DNA from: Tachypleus tridentatus
Lineage: Eukaryota; Arthropoda; Merostomata; Xiphosura; Limulidae
Assembly (NCBI RefSeq): GCF_004210375.1
Contig: NW_027467782.1
Span: forward strand, 28,127,276 to 28,191,275
Direction: 5' to 3'
DNA: 64,000 bases
The translations under genes and the position numbers were made by a program. Below the pieces are notes generated by a model. The model was not told the DNA's origin and ran no database searches. It saw only the letters and a program-made list of their open reading frames with translations. Positions 36,483 through 48,246 of this stretch are shown piece after piece; within the stretch, counting starts at the first letter, position 1; the number at the start of each line of letters is the position of its first letter.

Positions 36483-37160
36483 ATTACTGTTAAATTTCCG
36501 AATAAAAGATTCTTCGAAAGTTTTTCCTGAAATTGTTATGTATAAACAAATATTCAAAGAGTAATAAACAAGCTGCAGAACCTACATTACGATATCTTAC
36601 ACAAGCGATTTATATTAATTCATTCTAATTTTTTAAAAAATGTATATTTTGTACATATTAGAAGATCGAAGGTTTGAGATACAATATGTCGCTGAACACG
36701 ATTTGTATCTTTAGCTATGGGGGTAATTTTAGAGTGGAATCAATCCTTTTATTTGATTTAGAGTAGATAGGTGAAGACTGATTTCATTCCTTTTGGTCAG
36801 CAGCTCCAAATTAGATGTGAATATATCTGAACCTTAACAGTCTCTGACACCAGGATCATCAAGGAAGATATACGAAAGAAGGATCTTCAAAGAAAATCGT
36901 GACACAAACATTAGGCTTATTCACTTCATTTAAAGTTGGAACAACATGATTTGGCACAAACTAGCGTTTATTTTAGTATGGTTTATATTTCGTTTTAATG
37001 ATTATATTACATAAATCACGGGTAAAGGGAAACAGTATTTAAACATTTGAAAACTTACAACTTTTCTTATCCTCTCATCACTGACTGACCATTCAGAAAA
37101 GACTTTGAGAAAAATTTATCGTAATCTAGAATATTTGTCAAAATAAGTAAAGTTAACAAC
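36483..37160. other. Non-coding stretch
   Basis: Nothing recognised. Confidence 0.5.
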
Positions 37161-37162
37161 GC

Positions 37163-37242
37163 TAAAATCAGGAGTTCGATTCCCCTCGGTTGGCTCAGCA
37201 GATAGCCCCATGTGGCTTTGCTATAAGAAAACACACACAATA
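37163..37242 (+). mobile_element. SINE family C fragment (plus)
   Basis: Reads AACGCTAAAATCAGGAGTTCG, ATTCCCCTCGGTTGGCTCAGC and CCATGTGGCTTTGCTATAAG. This is the reverse complement of the 36.4-kb family C blocks, and ends in an A/CA-rich tail. GAGTTCGATTCCCC is a good tRNA B-box look-alike. Confidence 0.65.
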
Positions 37243-37537
37243 CACACAAGTAAAGATAAATTACCTCTGATGAGCAAACAGTCTGCTTTAGTGGAAAGTT
37301 TACCGTGAGATCTCATGTGGTGTCCTTTAAACGTCAAATTACCAAGCTTCTTATGTATATTATTCACAACAGATGAGACCTATATATTTCAATTTATTTA
37401 ATATTTCCTACTTTTGTCTGTTACACCAGAAATGTAGGATAAAATGACTCATTCTCTAGTGTTAAATGCTTAGAAAATTGAAGCAACAATTAGTGGGTGT
37501 AATATCAACACTTACATATATATATATTACTTCTTGT

Positions 37538-38877
37538 GTCTTGTGTGCTTTTCGTCAGTGACATACCTTTTCCAAATCTAACATACACACACAATTCACA
37601 ATACGCAGATGACATCGCAATCTGGAGCACCTCCAGAAACCCAGTAATGGCCATGTCTCGCGTACAAGAATCACTAAACAACGTCTCAACATGGAGCAAC
37701 AAGTGGAGGGTCGTGTTAAATCCGACAAAAACACAAGCAATCACCTTCTATAGAAAACTAAAGAAGCAAAGAAAAAATCTAGAAAAAATAAATCTATCAC
37801 TTGGAAACACAACCATTAACATGAGCAAAAACATCACATTCCTTGGCGTCACTTTCGACACAAAACTAACATGGAAAAAACACATAAACAATATACACTC
37901 ATCAATAAGAAAAAGGATTTCATATCTAAAGACTATAACTGGTAAACAATCAAAATGCGCACCGAACACCATTATACAAATATACAAGGCTTACATCCGT
38001 CCACTAATAGAGTACGGATGTCAAGTAACATACAACATGTCAAACAACACACTCCAAAAAATCCAAGTGCAACAAAACAAAATATTAAAATCCGCATTCA
38101 GTTTACCATCTTTTACACCAACAAATTATCTACACCAAATTAGTAATTTACCAACTATAAGAGATAGAATAACAGAACTTTCTATGAAATATTATCGAAA
38201 AGCAGAAAACAGAAACAAACTAACGGCATCACTACACAAATTATCAAGTGCACCAACAAAATACATATCACCATACAACATATTTCAAGAATCACAATCC
38301 ACTCAACAAAGAGTCTAAATACATAAAAACTATGTTATTAACATGAATTCCTTTTTTTTTTCAGGTACAGGGCACGACAGGCAAAACTTTCGGCGCCTGT
38401 CGTGTGAAAGTGGGTTTTCTCGGGGTACTCCCGTTTCCCCCCACATCAAAATCTTCAGGCATTGGATTTCTAGATCCCAGCCCAGGCAACCTTTTTGCCA
38501 GACCCAGAATCGGGCCGTTTGATTTGATCTGAACTTGAATGAATTACATTCATGTTCACATCTACCCAACTTTTTCTTTTCGAGACAGGTCCCGACCTTT
38601 CCTTCTTTCCACTGCTACCTTTGCCTCCACCCAAAAGACCATTTAGTGAGACATTCCCCACCCAAAAAGTCAAGAATAATAACGATAATTAATTTATTAA
38701 AATAATAATAATAAAAAAAAACCCACCACTTAATCCTAATAACAATCCACGAAAGGGGACGAAGAGGAACTACAAAGTTCCTGAACACCCCAGTTGGAGA
38801 GAGAACTCTTCGGATTTCTCTCTCTCTAAACTGAACCCCTGCCACGTTAGTTTAGTTTAGTTTTAGTCTTGTGTGCT
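37538..38877 (+). mobile_element. 5'-truncated non-LTR retrotransposon with perfect target-site duplication
   Basis: The 12-bp word GTCTTGTGTGCT stands on both sides (37538-37549 and 38866-38877), so the insert is 37550-38865, 1,316 bp. It contains the C-terminal part of a LINE reverse transcriptase, a 3' UTR of about 550 bp that is GC-richer than the host DNA, and a tail of repeated TTAG/TTTAG units (38846-38865) instead of poly-A. The 5' end is cut inside the RT, as usual for incomplete target-primed reverse transcription. The perfect duplication and open frame indicate a recent insertion. The RT resembles Jockey/CR1-type elements. Confidence 0.9.
37550..38318 (+). CDS. LINE reverse transcriptase, C-terminal fragment (catalytic YADD present)
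   Basis: The frame is open from the truncation point to a TAA at 38316-38318, about 255 codons. It starts just before SDIPFPN, then QYADDIAIWS, the catalytic YxDD box of the RT palm. NITFLGVTFDTKLTWKKHI (thumb-proximal, typical of Jockey-like RTs) and IYKAYIRPLIEYGCQ follow. An ATG-started reading from 37536 would include target-site bases, so that Met is not the element's own start. Fingers, the first palm motifs and the endonuclease are missing, so it cannot act alone. The absence of stops points to youth rather than selection. Confidence 0.85.
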
Positions 38878-39548
38878 ATTAAGGACCCTATACTCAGTGA
38901 AGTGATGATTCAGAAATAAGTTGTTGGATATATTACTTTAAAAAGCCAATATGGACTTCACCAGAACATCTAAGGATTATAAGAAGAAAACATTGGTTAT
39001 CAGAATCACTTAAAATATTAATAATATAAAAATTCATGTTCTTATTACGAAATACGTAGAGATAATAGTAGCAAGTAGAAATTTACAGAAATGGTTTACC
39101 TTCCTTGAGAAGAATACTTTGAACGACGTTTGGTTTCATTTCTATGTATTTTCATCAGGTTGAGATCTGTTGTTATTTGCTGTTGACATCCTTGATTGGT
39201 AGTTTAATGTGGTTTTTAAGGGTGCAACCGCAGCAGTAGATTATCGTTCTTAACGAAGAAATCATATAATATTATTAAAGTAAAGTGTTACTTAAGGAAG
39301 ACAATATAAAAACAGACAAATTTTAAAAATAAGTTCACTGATAGCGAAATGAATAATTTTAACCCATGATCGTTACATAGAGATGTTGCACTGCGGCTCA
39401 AGAATAATGGTAGAATGTAATCGACTGAATTGAAATTGTAGAATCGTTCTGTTCAGGAATAAACGTGGCAAGATAAATTTTATTGCATCCAACAAAATAT
39501 TTTGTATGGTAATTTTCTATTAAAGGAAAAATTCACGATTAATACATA
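38878..39548. other. Non-coding stretch
   Basis: Nothing recognised between the LINE insertion and the next SINE. Confidence 0.5.
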
Positions 39549-39550
39549 GA

Positions 39551-39779
39551 TTTGTTTGAATTTCGCGAAAAGCTTCACAGGGTATTAGGGCTATCCGATC
39601 CTGATTTAGCAGTGAAATACTAGAGAAGGCAGCTAGTCATCACTGTCCACCTTCAACTCTTCGGCTACTCTTTTACTGACGAATAGTGGAACTGACCGTC
39701 ACATTATAGCTCCCTCGCGTGGGACAAAGAATGAACCAGCGAACAGAGCGCACTAACCACTTGGCTATACCAGGCCGAG
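39551..39779 (-). mobile_element. tRNA-derived SINE family A copy (minus)
   Basis: On + it shows GAATTTCGCGAAAAGC, CTAGAGAAGGCAGCTAGTCATC, ACGAATAGTGGAACTGACCG and CACTTGGCTATACCAGGCC (A-box end). The B-box block is damaged and shortened (ATGAACCAGCGAAC). Confidence 0.8.
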
Positions 39780-40382
39780 AGTTTTGGTGTAGCAGTTCAT
39801 GCGTAAGTGTCCACCAAGAATAAACATTTAATAAATAACCCTTTCAGACTAGTTTCAAACATTTATAAACTGAACTATTGTCTTAAACCAACGGTTAGGA
39901 CGTCCGGGTACTTCTAAGAAGTATGAACAGAAAGAATGATCAACATCACCACATATTCACCCTTGTAAAGAAGTAATTCACTCATAGGGTGTCAGCGTTG
40001 TTCCTGAAATGAGGTAAAGTAAACGTTAGTTTCTGAAAGGTTCATAAAATATCGTCCTGCCAACTGAGGTAAGCAGATACCTTAACGCAGATATCAGTTA
40101 GTCGTCTGATTACAAGAAGTCTGAACTATATGTTTGATTGTTTGTCGAAAATTTAAGAGCAACTTAAATGTCTTTTAATCCAAGTTCTTCACTAATTAAA
40201 TATAAAAAAAACGCACAGACATTGTTGAAACCTTGGACAAATTATTTGTCATACATTGCGGTGCATCTGAAGGTATTCAGAATATACAATGGCAGTGCTT
40301 TGTTGATCTATTACATTATTCTGACTCATTAGGAAGTTGTGAAAGCAGGTTTAACAGAAAACAGTAACTTAACGTGATTTTC
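39780..40382. other. Non-coding stretch
   Basis: Nothing recognised. Confidence 0.5.
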
Positions 40383-40383
40383 T

Positions 40384-40622
40384 TTGTTTGTTTTTTAATT
40401 TTGCGCAAAGCCACACGAGAGCTATTTGCGTTAGCCATTCTTAATTTAGCAATGTAAGATTAGAGAAAAGGCAGCTGGTTATCACCACCCACCAACTCTT
40501 GGGCTATTCTTTTACCAAAGAATACTAGGATTTACCGTCACGTTATAACACCTCAATGGATGAAAGGGCGAGCATGTTTGGTGTGATAAGGATTCGAACC
40601 CGCGACCCTCGGATTACGTGCC
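40384..40622 (-). mobile_element. tRNA-derived SINE family A copy (minus), A-box end missing
   Basis: On + it runs from TTTGTTTGTTTTTTAATTTTG through GGCAGCTGGTTATCACC and GGGCGAGCATGTTTGGTGTG, then GGATTCGAACCCGCGACCC (B box), and stops at CGGATTACG. The A-box half is absent. Confidence 0.85.
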
Positions 40623-40717
40623 TACTTTTTTATTCTATTCTCACAGTTTGTTTGTTTTGCATACCAGCGGATCCTTACTTCATCTTTCACAAATGTTACA
40701 ATACTACCAAATCTCAC

Positions 40718-40998
40718 GGCCCAATATGGTCAGGTGGGTTAAGGTGTCCGACTCGTAATCCGAGGGTCGCGGGTTCGAATACCGATCACACCAAATATGC
40801 TCGCCATTTAAGTCGTGAGGGCGTTATAAGTTATGGTCAATCCCACTATTCGTTGGTTAAAGAGTTGTCCGAGACTTGGCATTGAATGGTGATGACTACC
40901 TGCCTTCTATCTGGTCTTACACTGCAAAATTAGGGAAGGCTAGGGCAGATAGCCTTCATGTAGTTTTGCACAAAATTCAAAACAAGTCAAACCAACCA
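40718..40998 (+). mobile_element. tRNA-derived SINE family A, near full length (plus)
   Basis: GGCCCAATATGGTCAGGTGG (A box), ACTCGTAATCCGAGGGTCGC and GGGTTCGAATACC (B box) lead into CACTATTCGTTGG, GGTGATGACTACCTGCC and ATTAGGGAAGGCTAGGGC. The tail is AAAATTCAAAACAAGTC-like. It lies about 95 bp from the oppositely oriented copy at 40.38-40.62 kb, forming a potential SINE-SINE hairpin. Confidence 0.9.
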
Positions 40999-41389
40999 AT
41001 CATTTGTGTGTTATTAATACTCATTTCTCAAGTACAGTTTCTGAGAAGTCTTGCTCAGTTGTTCAAACTTAAGGTCTTCTAGTAGACCATAGATTCTCAA
41101 AAAGGTTAAAAGGTCATCTAAAGTGTTTAAAATGTACTTTATAATAATAATCTGTTATATTACATAATATATCTTTCGTATTAGACAGCTTATCATCTTC
41201 ACTCCCATATCTTTGCTGCATCACCCAGATGCAAAATCCAGTTTTGATGACATGATTGAAGGTGCAGTAACTTTGTGATTTTTCCACATATACTAAGCTA
41301 ACATTTGCATCTAACTTTCCACTAGTTACATCGTCTAGATTTGTGCATTCAGTTCAGCCATAGGAGTTATTCTTTTTTTTGTACATCAC

Positions 41390-41513
41390 TATTTTGTTCC
41401 TAAATGCAAAGCTATACAATAGGCTGAGCTTTGCTAATTTTGGGTACTGAATTCAGATATTTAGTGTTTAGCCATCAGACTTACCACTGAGAATAAATTT
41501 CTTTGTTTCATTG
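41390..41513 (-). mobile_element. Old SINE remnant (family B/C-like)
   Basis: TGTTCCTAAATGCAAAGCTA, CAATAGGCTGAGCTTTGC, GTGTTTAGCCATCAGACTTA and CCACTGAG follow the block order of families B/C in reverse orientation, with heavy divergence. Confidence 0.4.
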
Positions 41514-43574
41514 GGAACCACTACAATGTTTTATTAGTAGTCTTAACTTTATTTCCAGATTCTTCAACTTGGAGTTACATTTGTTCTGTTTCCTAGTTTT
41601 ACATTTTAAGAGTAAGGTTTAGTTTTAGTAGATGAATAATATTTTTGAGAAATAACTTGTACAAATAATACTGTTTTCTAATTTATTCTAGATTAAATGA
41701 AGCTATTATAGTAATAAAAAAAATTGTGTTGCTTGCGAAATGATGATTTCGTTGTGTATTTGAATGGATAATTATTAGAGTGGTTTACTTTATTATTTAC
41801 CTCTAAGTGTTGAATAAACACAGTTTGAAACATTTTTGTTGCTTGTTTTATGTTAAATAGATTTTGTTTTTATCTCTTATTCTTAGGGTGGTAAGCATAT
41901 TTTAAAACAGGTTTTGTTGTTTATTTGCTAACTGAATTTGCATATAATTGGTGCATTGAATTGAACCTGTATTGAAGAAATTATATTAACTATAATTCTG
42001 AATTTGTTTTGTGCCTGTATCACCAAAGCAGTAAGTAGTAACCCTAATTACTGTGTAAATATGTTTGATGTTCTTGACTCGGATAACTTAGTGGTGAAAG
42101 TGAGTCAAGTTGTATTCAAATGCATGATGATAGAGAAGCAATGGGACAAGAGGATTATAACTCACCATCTAATTATTACAGTCAAAATGAACCCAGAAGG
42201 TGGAAATATTTATTCCAAGTTCAGTGTGGAAGTATGGGAACATTGGAAAATATATGTCCCATCCACAGAGTTAAAATGTTATATCATGTGCATCTTGACT
42301 CCTCTCCATAACACAGAATAAGTACTCAGATGTAGCTCTCACATTCAGCCATTTTAACTTTCAAATACTGCAATACGTGGTTGAGATAGATCCACAGTTT
42401 GGAATGTTATTATTTTGATAGGTAATATATCACTTGTGATTGACAGTCATAAGTTTGAGGCAAGTCCTAAGTGTCTTTGGACAAATGGTGTGGTTGTCCT
42501 TTAGTACACAGGTGAATGTTTGGAAAAGTTTGACAGTACTCATAATCTTGCAGCATGTGTTTACCTCATCTTAATGTGTGACATGTGAAATTGGTTCATA
42601 AACTAACAGCATATGAAGTGTTGTACAGCTTATACTCTAGGACTATATTTAATATTTATATTTTAGTTCAAAGGAGAATCTGCACTGTTTCTCACTGTCC
42701 TCTAGAAACACTGTGTTAGTATTTCAGTTTAGTTAATTTTCCTGTATTTTTGTGGTTAAAGCATTTTTTTAATCCAAAGTATTTACACTTTGTGACTAAA
42801 GTTTTTCTCATGTTTGAAGTACATATGTGTTCCAGTGAAAGCATTACTGAAGTATGATATATTTACATTTTATGACTAAGGAACTTTTAAGTTTGAAGTG
42901 TTTGTTTTTGTAAATAAAGTGGAATTCAAACTAAAGTGTGAGATAAGGTTTAGCAGTTAAGGCAATTATTATTTGTGGAAACTTACAATTTTCTAATTTA
43001 TAACACACTTATAACATCATCATTGTGTTTACATTTAATCTTAGAAGTATCATTAATATTTACATTTTTTTTCTCATTTAAAAACGCTGACTTTTTATAT
43101 GATTCAGTACATAATATCTGTGTATTGTTTTAGAAGAAAACTTCAGAAAGGGTAGACATAGATGGTTTGAAAACTTTAATGGACTACAAATGCCTATTGG
43201 TGAAAACAAAATGGATAAGATTTCTGTTTATATACTGAGGTCATGACACAGAAGCTGAAATATTGTTTCCTTTTCATGCAACAGAAAATTGAAGCCCATT
43301 AAAGGTCTCAAACCTACCATGTAGATCTTCATCGTCACTTACAGGTTTGAAACACATTTCAGAACTCACTAATTCATTAGTACAATGTGCTGAATTGGTT
43401 ATGTAAAAAATACTTCAGTGGACAAACATGCTGAGTTGGTTGTGTAAAAATTCTTTAGTGTATGAACATGATGATTGATTGGTTGAAAGTATTTTTTAAT
43501 ACTTTCATAATGCATTAATTTCACCTGAATACTTAGTTTTCTACATCTAGCAATACACGGTTTCTTTTTTTCTC
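41514..43574. other. Non-coding stretch with a diverged tandem repeat
   Basis: The open frames at 42004-42321 have no recognised domain, although this block is less AT-rich than its surroundings and could be an exon relic. At about 43386-43500 a unit of about 44 bp (core GCTGAATTGGTTATGTAAAAA) is repeated roughly 2.5 times with divergence. Confidence 0.4.
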
Positions 43575-43739
43575 GGAACTACATTCAAACACGTTATACC
43601 TGATGAAGGTGAGGCAAGCAAAGCTCCAGAAAGAGTGAAGAAGCTTCTCCTTTGTTCTGGTAAAGTGTACTACGATCTGGCTGAAGAAAGGGAGAAACTG
43701 AATCTTCAGTCGAATATTGCAATCACTAGAGTGGAGCAA
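43575..43739 (+). pseudogene. OGDH: OGDH-like C-terminal exon 1
   Basis: Translates without stops as GTTFKHVIPDEGEASKAPER, then KLLLCSGKVYYDLAEEREK and NIAITRVEQ. This follows 2-oxoglutarate dehydrogenase E1 (human: FQRVIPDEG, VKRLLFCTGKVYYDL, VAITRIEQ). The donor after EQ is CAA/GTTGAG. The expected acceptor is spoiled: the pyrimidine tract ends in CTCG rather than AG, and the nearest AG is upstream at ATCTAG (43550). OGDH E1 is the thiamine-diphosphate subunit of the mitochondrial 2-oxoglutarate dehydrogenase complex. Confidence 0.8.
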
Positions 43740-44559
43740 GTTGAGATAGTTTTATCTGTAAGGGCAGATAAAACTAAATTAGATTTGTTTTGCATGGTAT
43801 GAAACATTTAAATGCACCTTGTTTCATTTAGAAAACTGTTGAAAATAAGTTGCTTCATGATGTATAAAAATGTTTTAATATAAATAACATCATCACATGG
43901 AAGTCTTTTGGGTACAGGGAACATTGTTACTTAGAAAACTGTTGAAAATAAGTGACATCATTACATGGAAAATGATTGAAATATACGTTGTTTTGTTTAT
44001 GATTTTATATGGTATGAATTTTGTGTTTGATTTTGGCAGACATATGATATAGTCCATGTCTCTATGATTTTTGTTTCACATAAAGTAATCCATTTCCTCT
44101 GAGTTTCACTTTGCATAATCCTCGATCTTCTGATTTATGTTTTTCCCATTTCTGGTTTTAATATTCACATAACATATCATATTTTCCATCTTCCTCTGAT
44201 TTTTGCTTCACATGACTTAGTTCTGTTTTCTTTTACGATTCTTGATTCACATATTTCTTTATTTTTATAATTTTTTTCCACATTTATAATGAAGAAAAGA
44301 TGATTCATATATATATATATATAAAAGATGTATATGTATGTGACACTTCATTACAATGAATTTGTTTTTCAGGTCGTGATTTAATAATCAGTTTAGCTTA
44401 TAAAACTAATTTAGTACCTCTTTATAGATTTTGTTATAAGAAGTATTATTTCTGATATTTTTTATAGTGTGTGTGTAACTTGTATTAAATAAAGTGTTTA
44501 CATAACTTTTACTTACAGTTGTCTTAGATTTTGCAAAGCAACCATTTTTCTTTCCTCAG

Positions 44560-44694
44560 CTGTGCCCCTTCCCATTTGGTCTGCTGAAAGATGAGATTAA
44601 AAATTACCCCAATGCCAAGATAACCTGGGCCCAAGAAGAACATAAAACCAAGGTTTCTGTGGCCATGTGCAGCCCCTTTTGGAGTCTTGTCTTT
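44560..44694 (+). pseudogene. OGDH: OGDH-like C-terminal exon 2, frameshifted
   Basis: The acceptor TTTCCTCAG is followed by LCPFPFGLLKDEIKNYPNAK and ITWAQEEHK, matching OGDH LSPFPFDLLLKEV, YPNAELAWCQEEHK. Just after EEHK the match moves to another frame (QGFCGHVQPLL against family NQGYYDYVKPRL), so a small indel lies near 44645. A possible donor GTAACA follows at 44695. Phase 0 at the junction agrees with exon 1. The frameshift rules out a normal C-terminus. Confidence 0.8.
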
Positions 44695-45352
44695 GTAACA
44701 TTAATGACCCACATCACATCAAGCGAGTAATTGATAACTATTATCGGTTTAATACAAACAAGCTTTTGTTATTATTACACAAAAATGTTATTGGGCTAAA
44801 ATACCACTTACAAGGAAACTTGACAGTTTTTGAATTTGTGCCATCTTGTATAATAAGTTTTGAAAAATACAAGTCGCATGATGGTGAAGAAAAGTAGATA
44901 CCAACATTTTATTGAAAAGAGAGTTGCATCATTACACTGAATATTATTTAAACATAAGTTGCATAGGATTGTAGCGATTGTCCCTGAAGACGTCTGTGCA
45001 TTTAGGGGTACATAGCATTATAATAAATTGGATACGAAGAGAGCTTGATGGAAAAATTTGTTGGATGGCTATTATATTCTATTCTATGCCTCTAATTAAC
45101 ATTATTACAATTGTTGAAAGTACATGAGCTTTATGTAGAATGGTGTTTAAATGTAAGTTGCATGATTTTAATAGAAGTTTGCATCATTTTACCATCACCC
45201 ATGTTGTTTCAGTAATCTCACCATAACTTAAATAACTATTTATTGAACTTTGTTTTTTAATTTGATTTTTTTCAAGCAGTTTTTTAGTGGAATAAATAGT
45301 GAATTAATTGTCATTGTATGTGTATGTATTGTATAATAAACTTTTATTTCAG

Positions 45353-45425
45353 CTATGGCGGCCATGCCATTTCTCCATCAACAGCAACAGGAAGTAAACA
45401 GATGTTCAAGAAGGAACAAGTGTAA
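45353..45425 (+). pseudogene. OGDH: OGDH-like last exon, shortened
   Basis: The acceptor TTTATTTCAG is followed by YGGHAISPSTATGSKQMFKK, then EQV and TAA. OGDH proteins have YAGRxxAAAPATGNKKTHLTELQRLL here, then about 20 more residues. The Arg of the GR pair is His, and the end is truncated. With the other two exons it forms an intron-bearing, unprocessed C-terminal OGDH copy. Earlier OGDH exons were not seen upstream, so it is a partial duplicate. Confidence 0.75.
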
Positions 45426-47795
45426 CTGTTAATTGATGCTTTTCATTTGTAAACTTTATTCTGGCTCGTTCCTTCCCACAGATTAATAGTTTTCTCAATC
45501 TGTATTTATATGAAATTCTATTAGTGTACAGTATATGTTATATTTGTTTTTATTTAGTACACAATTTTAGAGAAATGGGAAGTATTTCTAGAAACTAGAA
45601 TGATTAAGATGTGTGTGTGGAAGAGAGTAATGTTCACATAAATATATATATATATACATATGTAGAAAGCTTTAATTCTGGAAAATACATTTAAAAAAAA
45701 TGCTCTTTTTATGAGAAACCTATTAAAAGAAATTGTAGACTAGACCTGGACAAACGTTTTATAAGTTAAAAATTCCAGGGAATTTTATTTATCACTTGTT
45801 TTCAGGTACAACAATCTCAATTAGAAAGTGTACTTTTATTGATTAATTTAATGTAGCATCTGAACGATTTTGCATATGTTAGAACACTGGTTTTCTTCAT
45901 AATTGATTTTCTCAGACAATAATAGTCAGTAAAAATATATGTATAAAAACTAATTTTGAACAAAAATTAATGTCTTTGTTAGCTGGAAAAGTCTGATAAG
46001 AATGAAAGGTGAAATTTGAAACTTATGAACATTGATGCTCTTTTTTGTCTGGTTGTTCAATTGTACAGGTGGGGAGGAAGGTAAATAAATTTTAGTAAAG
46101 ACAGAAGTTGTGTTTTCATCTATTTTATTACAGTAACAATTATTAAATTTACTTTTGAAAGTTGGTGCACAGTAAGTTTTAAGTTCTTAACAGACATATA
46201 TAAATTCTGATTGTGATAACATGCATCCACTTAGAGTAACAAGTATCCTCATGCCTTCAGTACACAGCTTACATTTGGCATAAATATTTTGCAAATAATT
46301 TTTTGTAGGAAAATAATTCATACCTGTGTTTATTTTAATAACTTTGGTATTTTTTTTCATGTGTTTAAAATGCTAAGATACGCATCAACATACCTACAGA
46401 TGTAATAGTTTTGTTAAGTGTACATGTGTTTTCTGCTAATTTTTTTATATGTGTATATGCTCCCCCATGTCTAGTTAGGTTTATGGGCATTTTTATTCCA
46501 AATTCTTTAATTCATGGGTTCCCAAACCTTGCCAACCTGCAGACCTTCTCAACCTTTTTACTGTACTGGCAGGGGTTCAGGCTAAACAACTTTGTTCGGG
46601 AACCGAGTTTATGTTCGACAACCGAGACATTTGTTTCTCAAACAATATGTTCGAAAACCAAATAGTTCAGAAATGGAGTCATTCAAAAAGATACCACTGT
46701 ATTTGACTTCATTTTATATGCCATTATTCCATATTTTAAGTAAGTTATGGATTCCACGTGAACAAAATTCCTTGAATTTGGATTCAAAAAACAATCTTAA
46801 GTCAGTTTTGAGTTCCTCGTTTTTTACAAACCTTTCTTCATCTTAGTAATGCTGTGAGGATCTTAAAACATGATAATCAGATGGAGCAGTATCTAGTGAA
46901 TAGGATCGATGAGGCACAACTTCCCATTTTAAGGCCTGAAGTTTTTCTTGGGTCATTTATAAAGTGTGTAGGATTCAAAACACAATCTTAAGTCGTGAAA
47001 AAACATTAGTCTTCTATATTGATTAATGCAGTTCTTTTCCTTACCAGTGCTTGGTGTTAGCACTCCAACTGATGACAATATCTTTCAGCTGTGATTTGGA
47101 TCAAAAATTTTGTGATAAACTGCACTTCCCAGATCTCACCAAACACAAGGCAAAACTTTTTTTTTTTGGATATCAGCCATTCTTCGGTGTTGGTACAGGT
47201 GTGTAACAGAGATTCAACAATTGTCTCTTACGTTGAGTATGCTCATAACAAAAAAAAAAAAAAACTTCTCGTTGCCACTTACAATTCTTTTCAGAATTGG
47301 TTCATGAGCATTTCTTGTTGTCAAAAATTAACAAATAGTAACTCTCTCAACATGTTAATTATCCAAAACCTAGTGTCCAAGTTTTGAAACTTTTCCAATT
47401 TCGTAGATGTAGGTAATGATTGTTACATGGATCTGTTGAGCCATTTCTCACAGAGTCAACTTTGAATTGCTTCAAATATTAAAATATTGACATAGAGAAA
47501 AGGCATAAATTTGCATGTTCTTTTCCTCAAACCGAATGATAACTTTTTGCATAAAAACGTTATTTACTTTCCTACCTAATATTCTCTGTGATAATTCTTT
47601 GTATCATTAAAGTTTTGTGCTCTGGTAGTCATCACTATGGTAACAATTTTCGTGTTTGCAGCATCCCTAATGTGTTTCTTTAAATATTTGTTATACACGC
47701 ACACTCGTATATAATTGATTTGAAAAATTGATATTTCACATTCTGTATTTTATTCCATACAACAACTTTATTTCTTTATTTTAATTTTTACTGCA
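45426..47795. other. Non-coding stretch
   Basis: No gene recognised. 46.53-46.76 kb has a repeat-like, CpG-containing block with reiterated TTCG-AACC wording (GTTCGGGAACCGAG, GTTCGACAACCGAG, GTTCGAAAACC), probably an old mobile-element fragment. (AT)n tracts occur at 44307-44323 and 45643-45657. Confidence 0.4.
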
Positions 47796-48246
47796 CTTCT
47801 TATTCTCACCCCTCAGTGTGGACTCCTGTACGTGGTGAAGGGAACTCCCAGGAAGGTTCTGTTCTTTCAGATTACCTCTTCTGGGATCTAAACATCCACC
47901 CACGTGTTTACCGTGTGTGGTGAACCGTGAAGGGGAGGAGAGGATCCTGTTGGTTGGGGGTCCAACCATAACACACCATTTTGACCTTGAATTCCTATAG
48001 ACAGGCAGCCTTGGGGTGGCCCCCCTTGGATCAATCAGCTGGTCCACTTGGGCTATGGTCAACCAGGTACCAGTGTTGAAAGTTCTTAACAGGTGTTGTG
48101 GACTTTGTGTCTGATGCAGGTGTTTGGGTGTAGTGCTCACAAAACCCTGTCGTTGCTGCAATGTCTTTGCTTGACATTGTAGTGCGTCTCCTTATAGGGC
48201 TCTATGGTGGGTGGGATCAGAGGGCACCAAAAGTTTCTTTTCTCTT
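47796..48246 (+). mobile_element. LINE 5' untranslated region
   Basis: A GC-rich block (CTCCTGTACGTGGTGAAGGG, AACCGTGAAGGGGAGGAG, GGATCCTGTTGGTTGGGGG, GGGGTGGCCCCCCTTGG) directly precedes a gag-like ORF1 on the same strand, so I read it as the element's 5' region. The 126-codon minus-strand frame through it is a by-product of its composition. Confidence 0.55.

Noticed and set aside
37505-37987. Minus-strand frames of 60-80 codons
   Set aside because: Shadows of the LINE reverse transcriptase on the + strand.
38330-38845. Three overlapping minus-strand frames
   Set aside because: They fall within the 3' UTR of the inserted LINE, opposite strand; by-products of its GC-rich composition.
40556-41082. 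Two + strand frames of 68-109 codons
   Set aside because: They translate SINE family A sequence.
47781-48161. 126-codon minus-strand frame
   Set aside because: Antisense to the GC-rich 5' region of a LINE whose ORF1 lies on the + strand.
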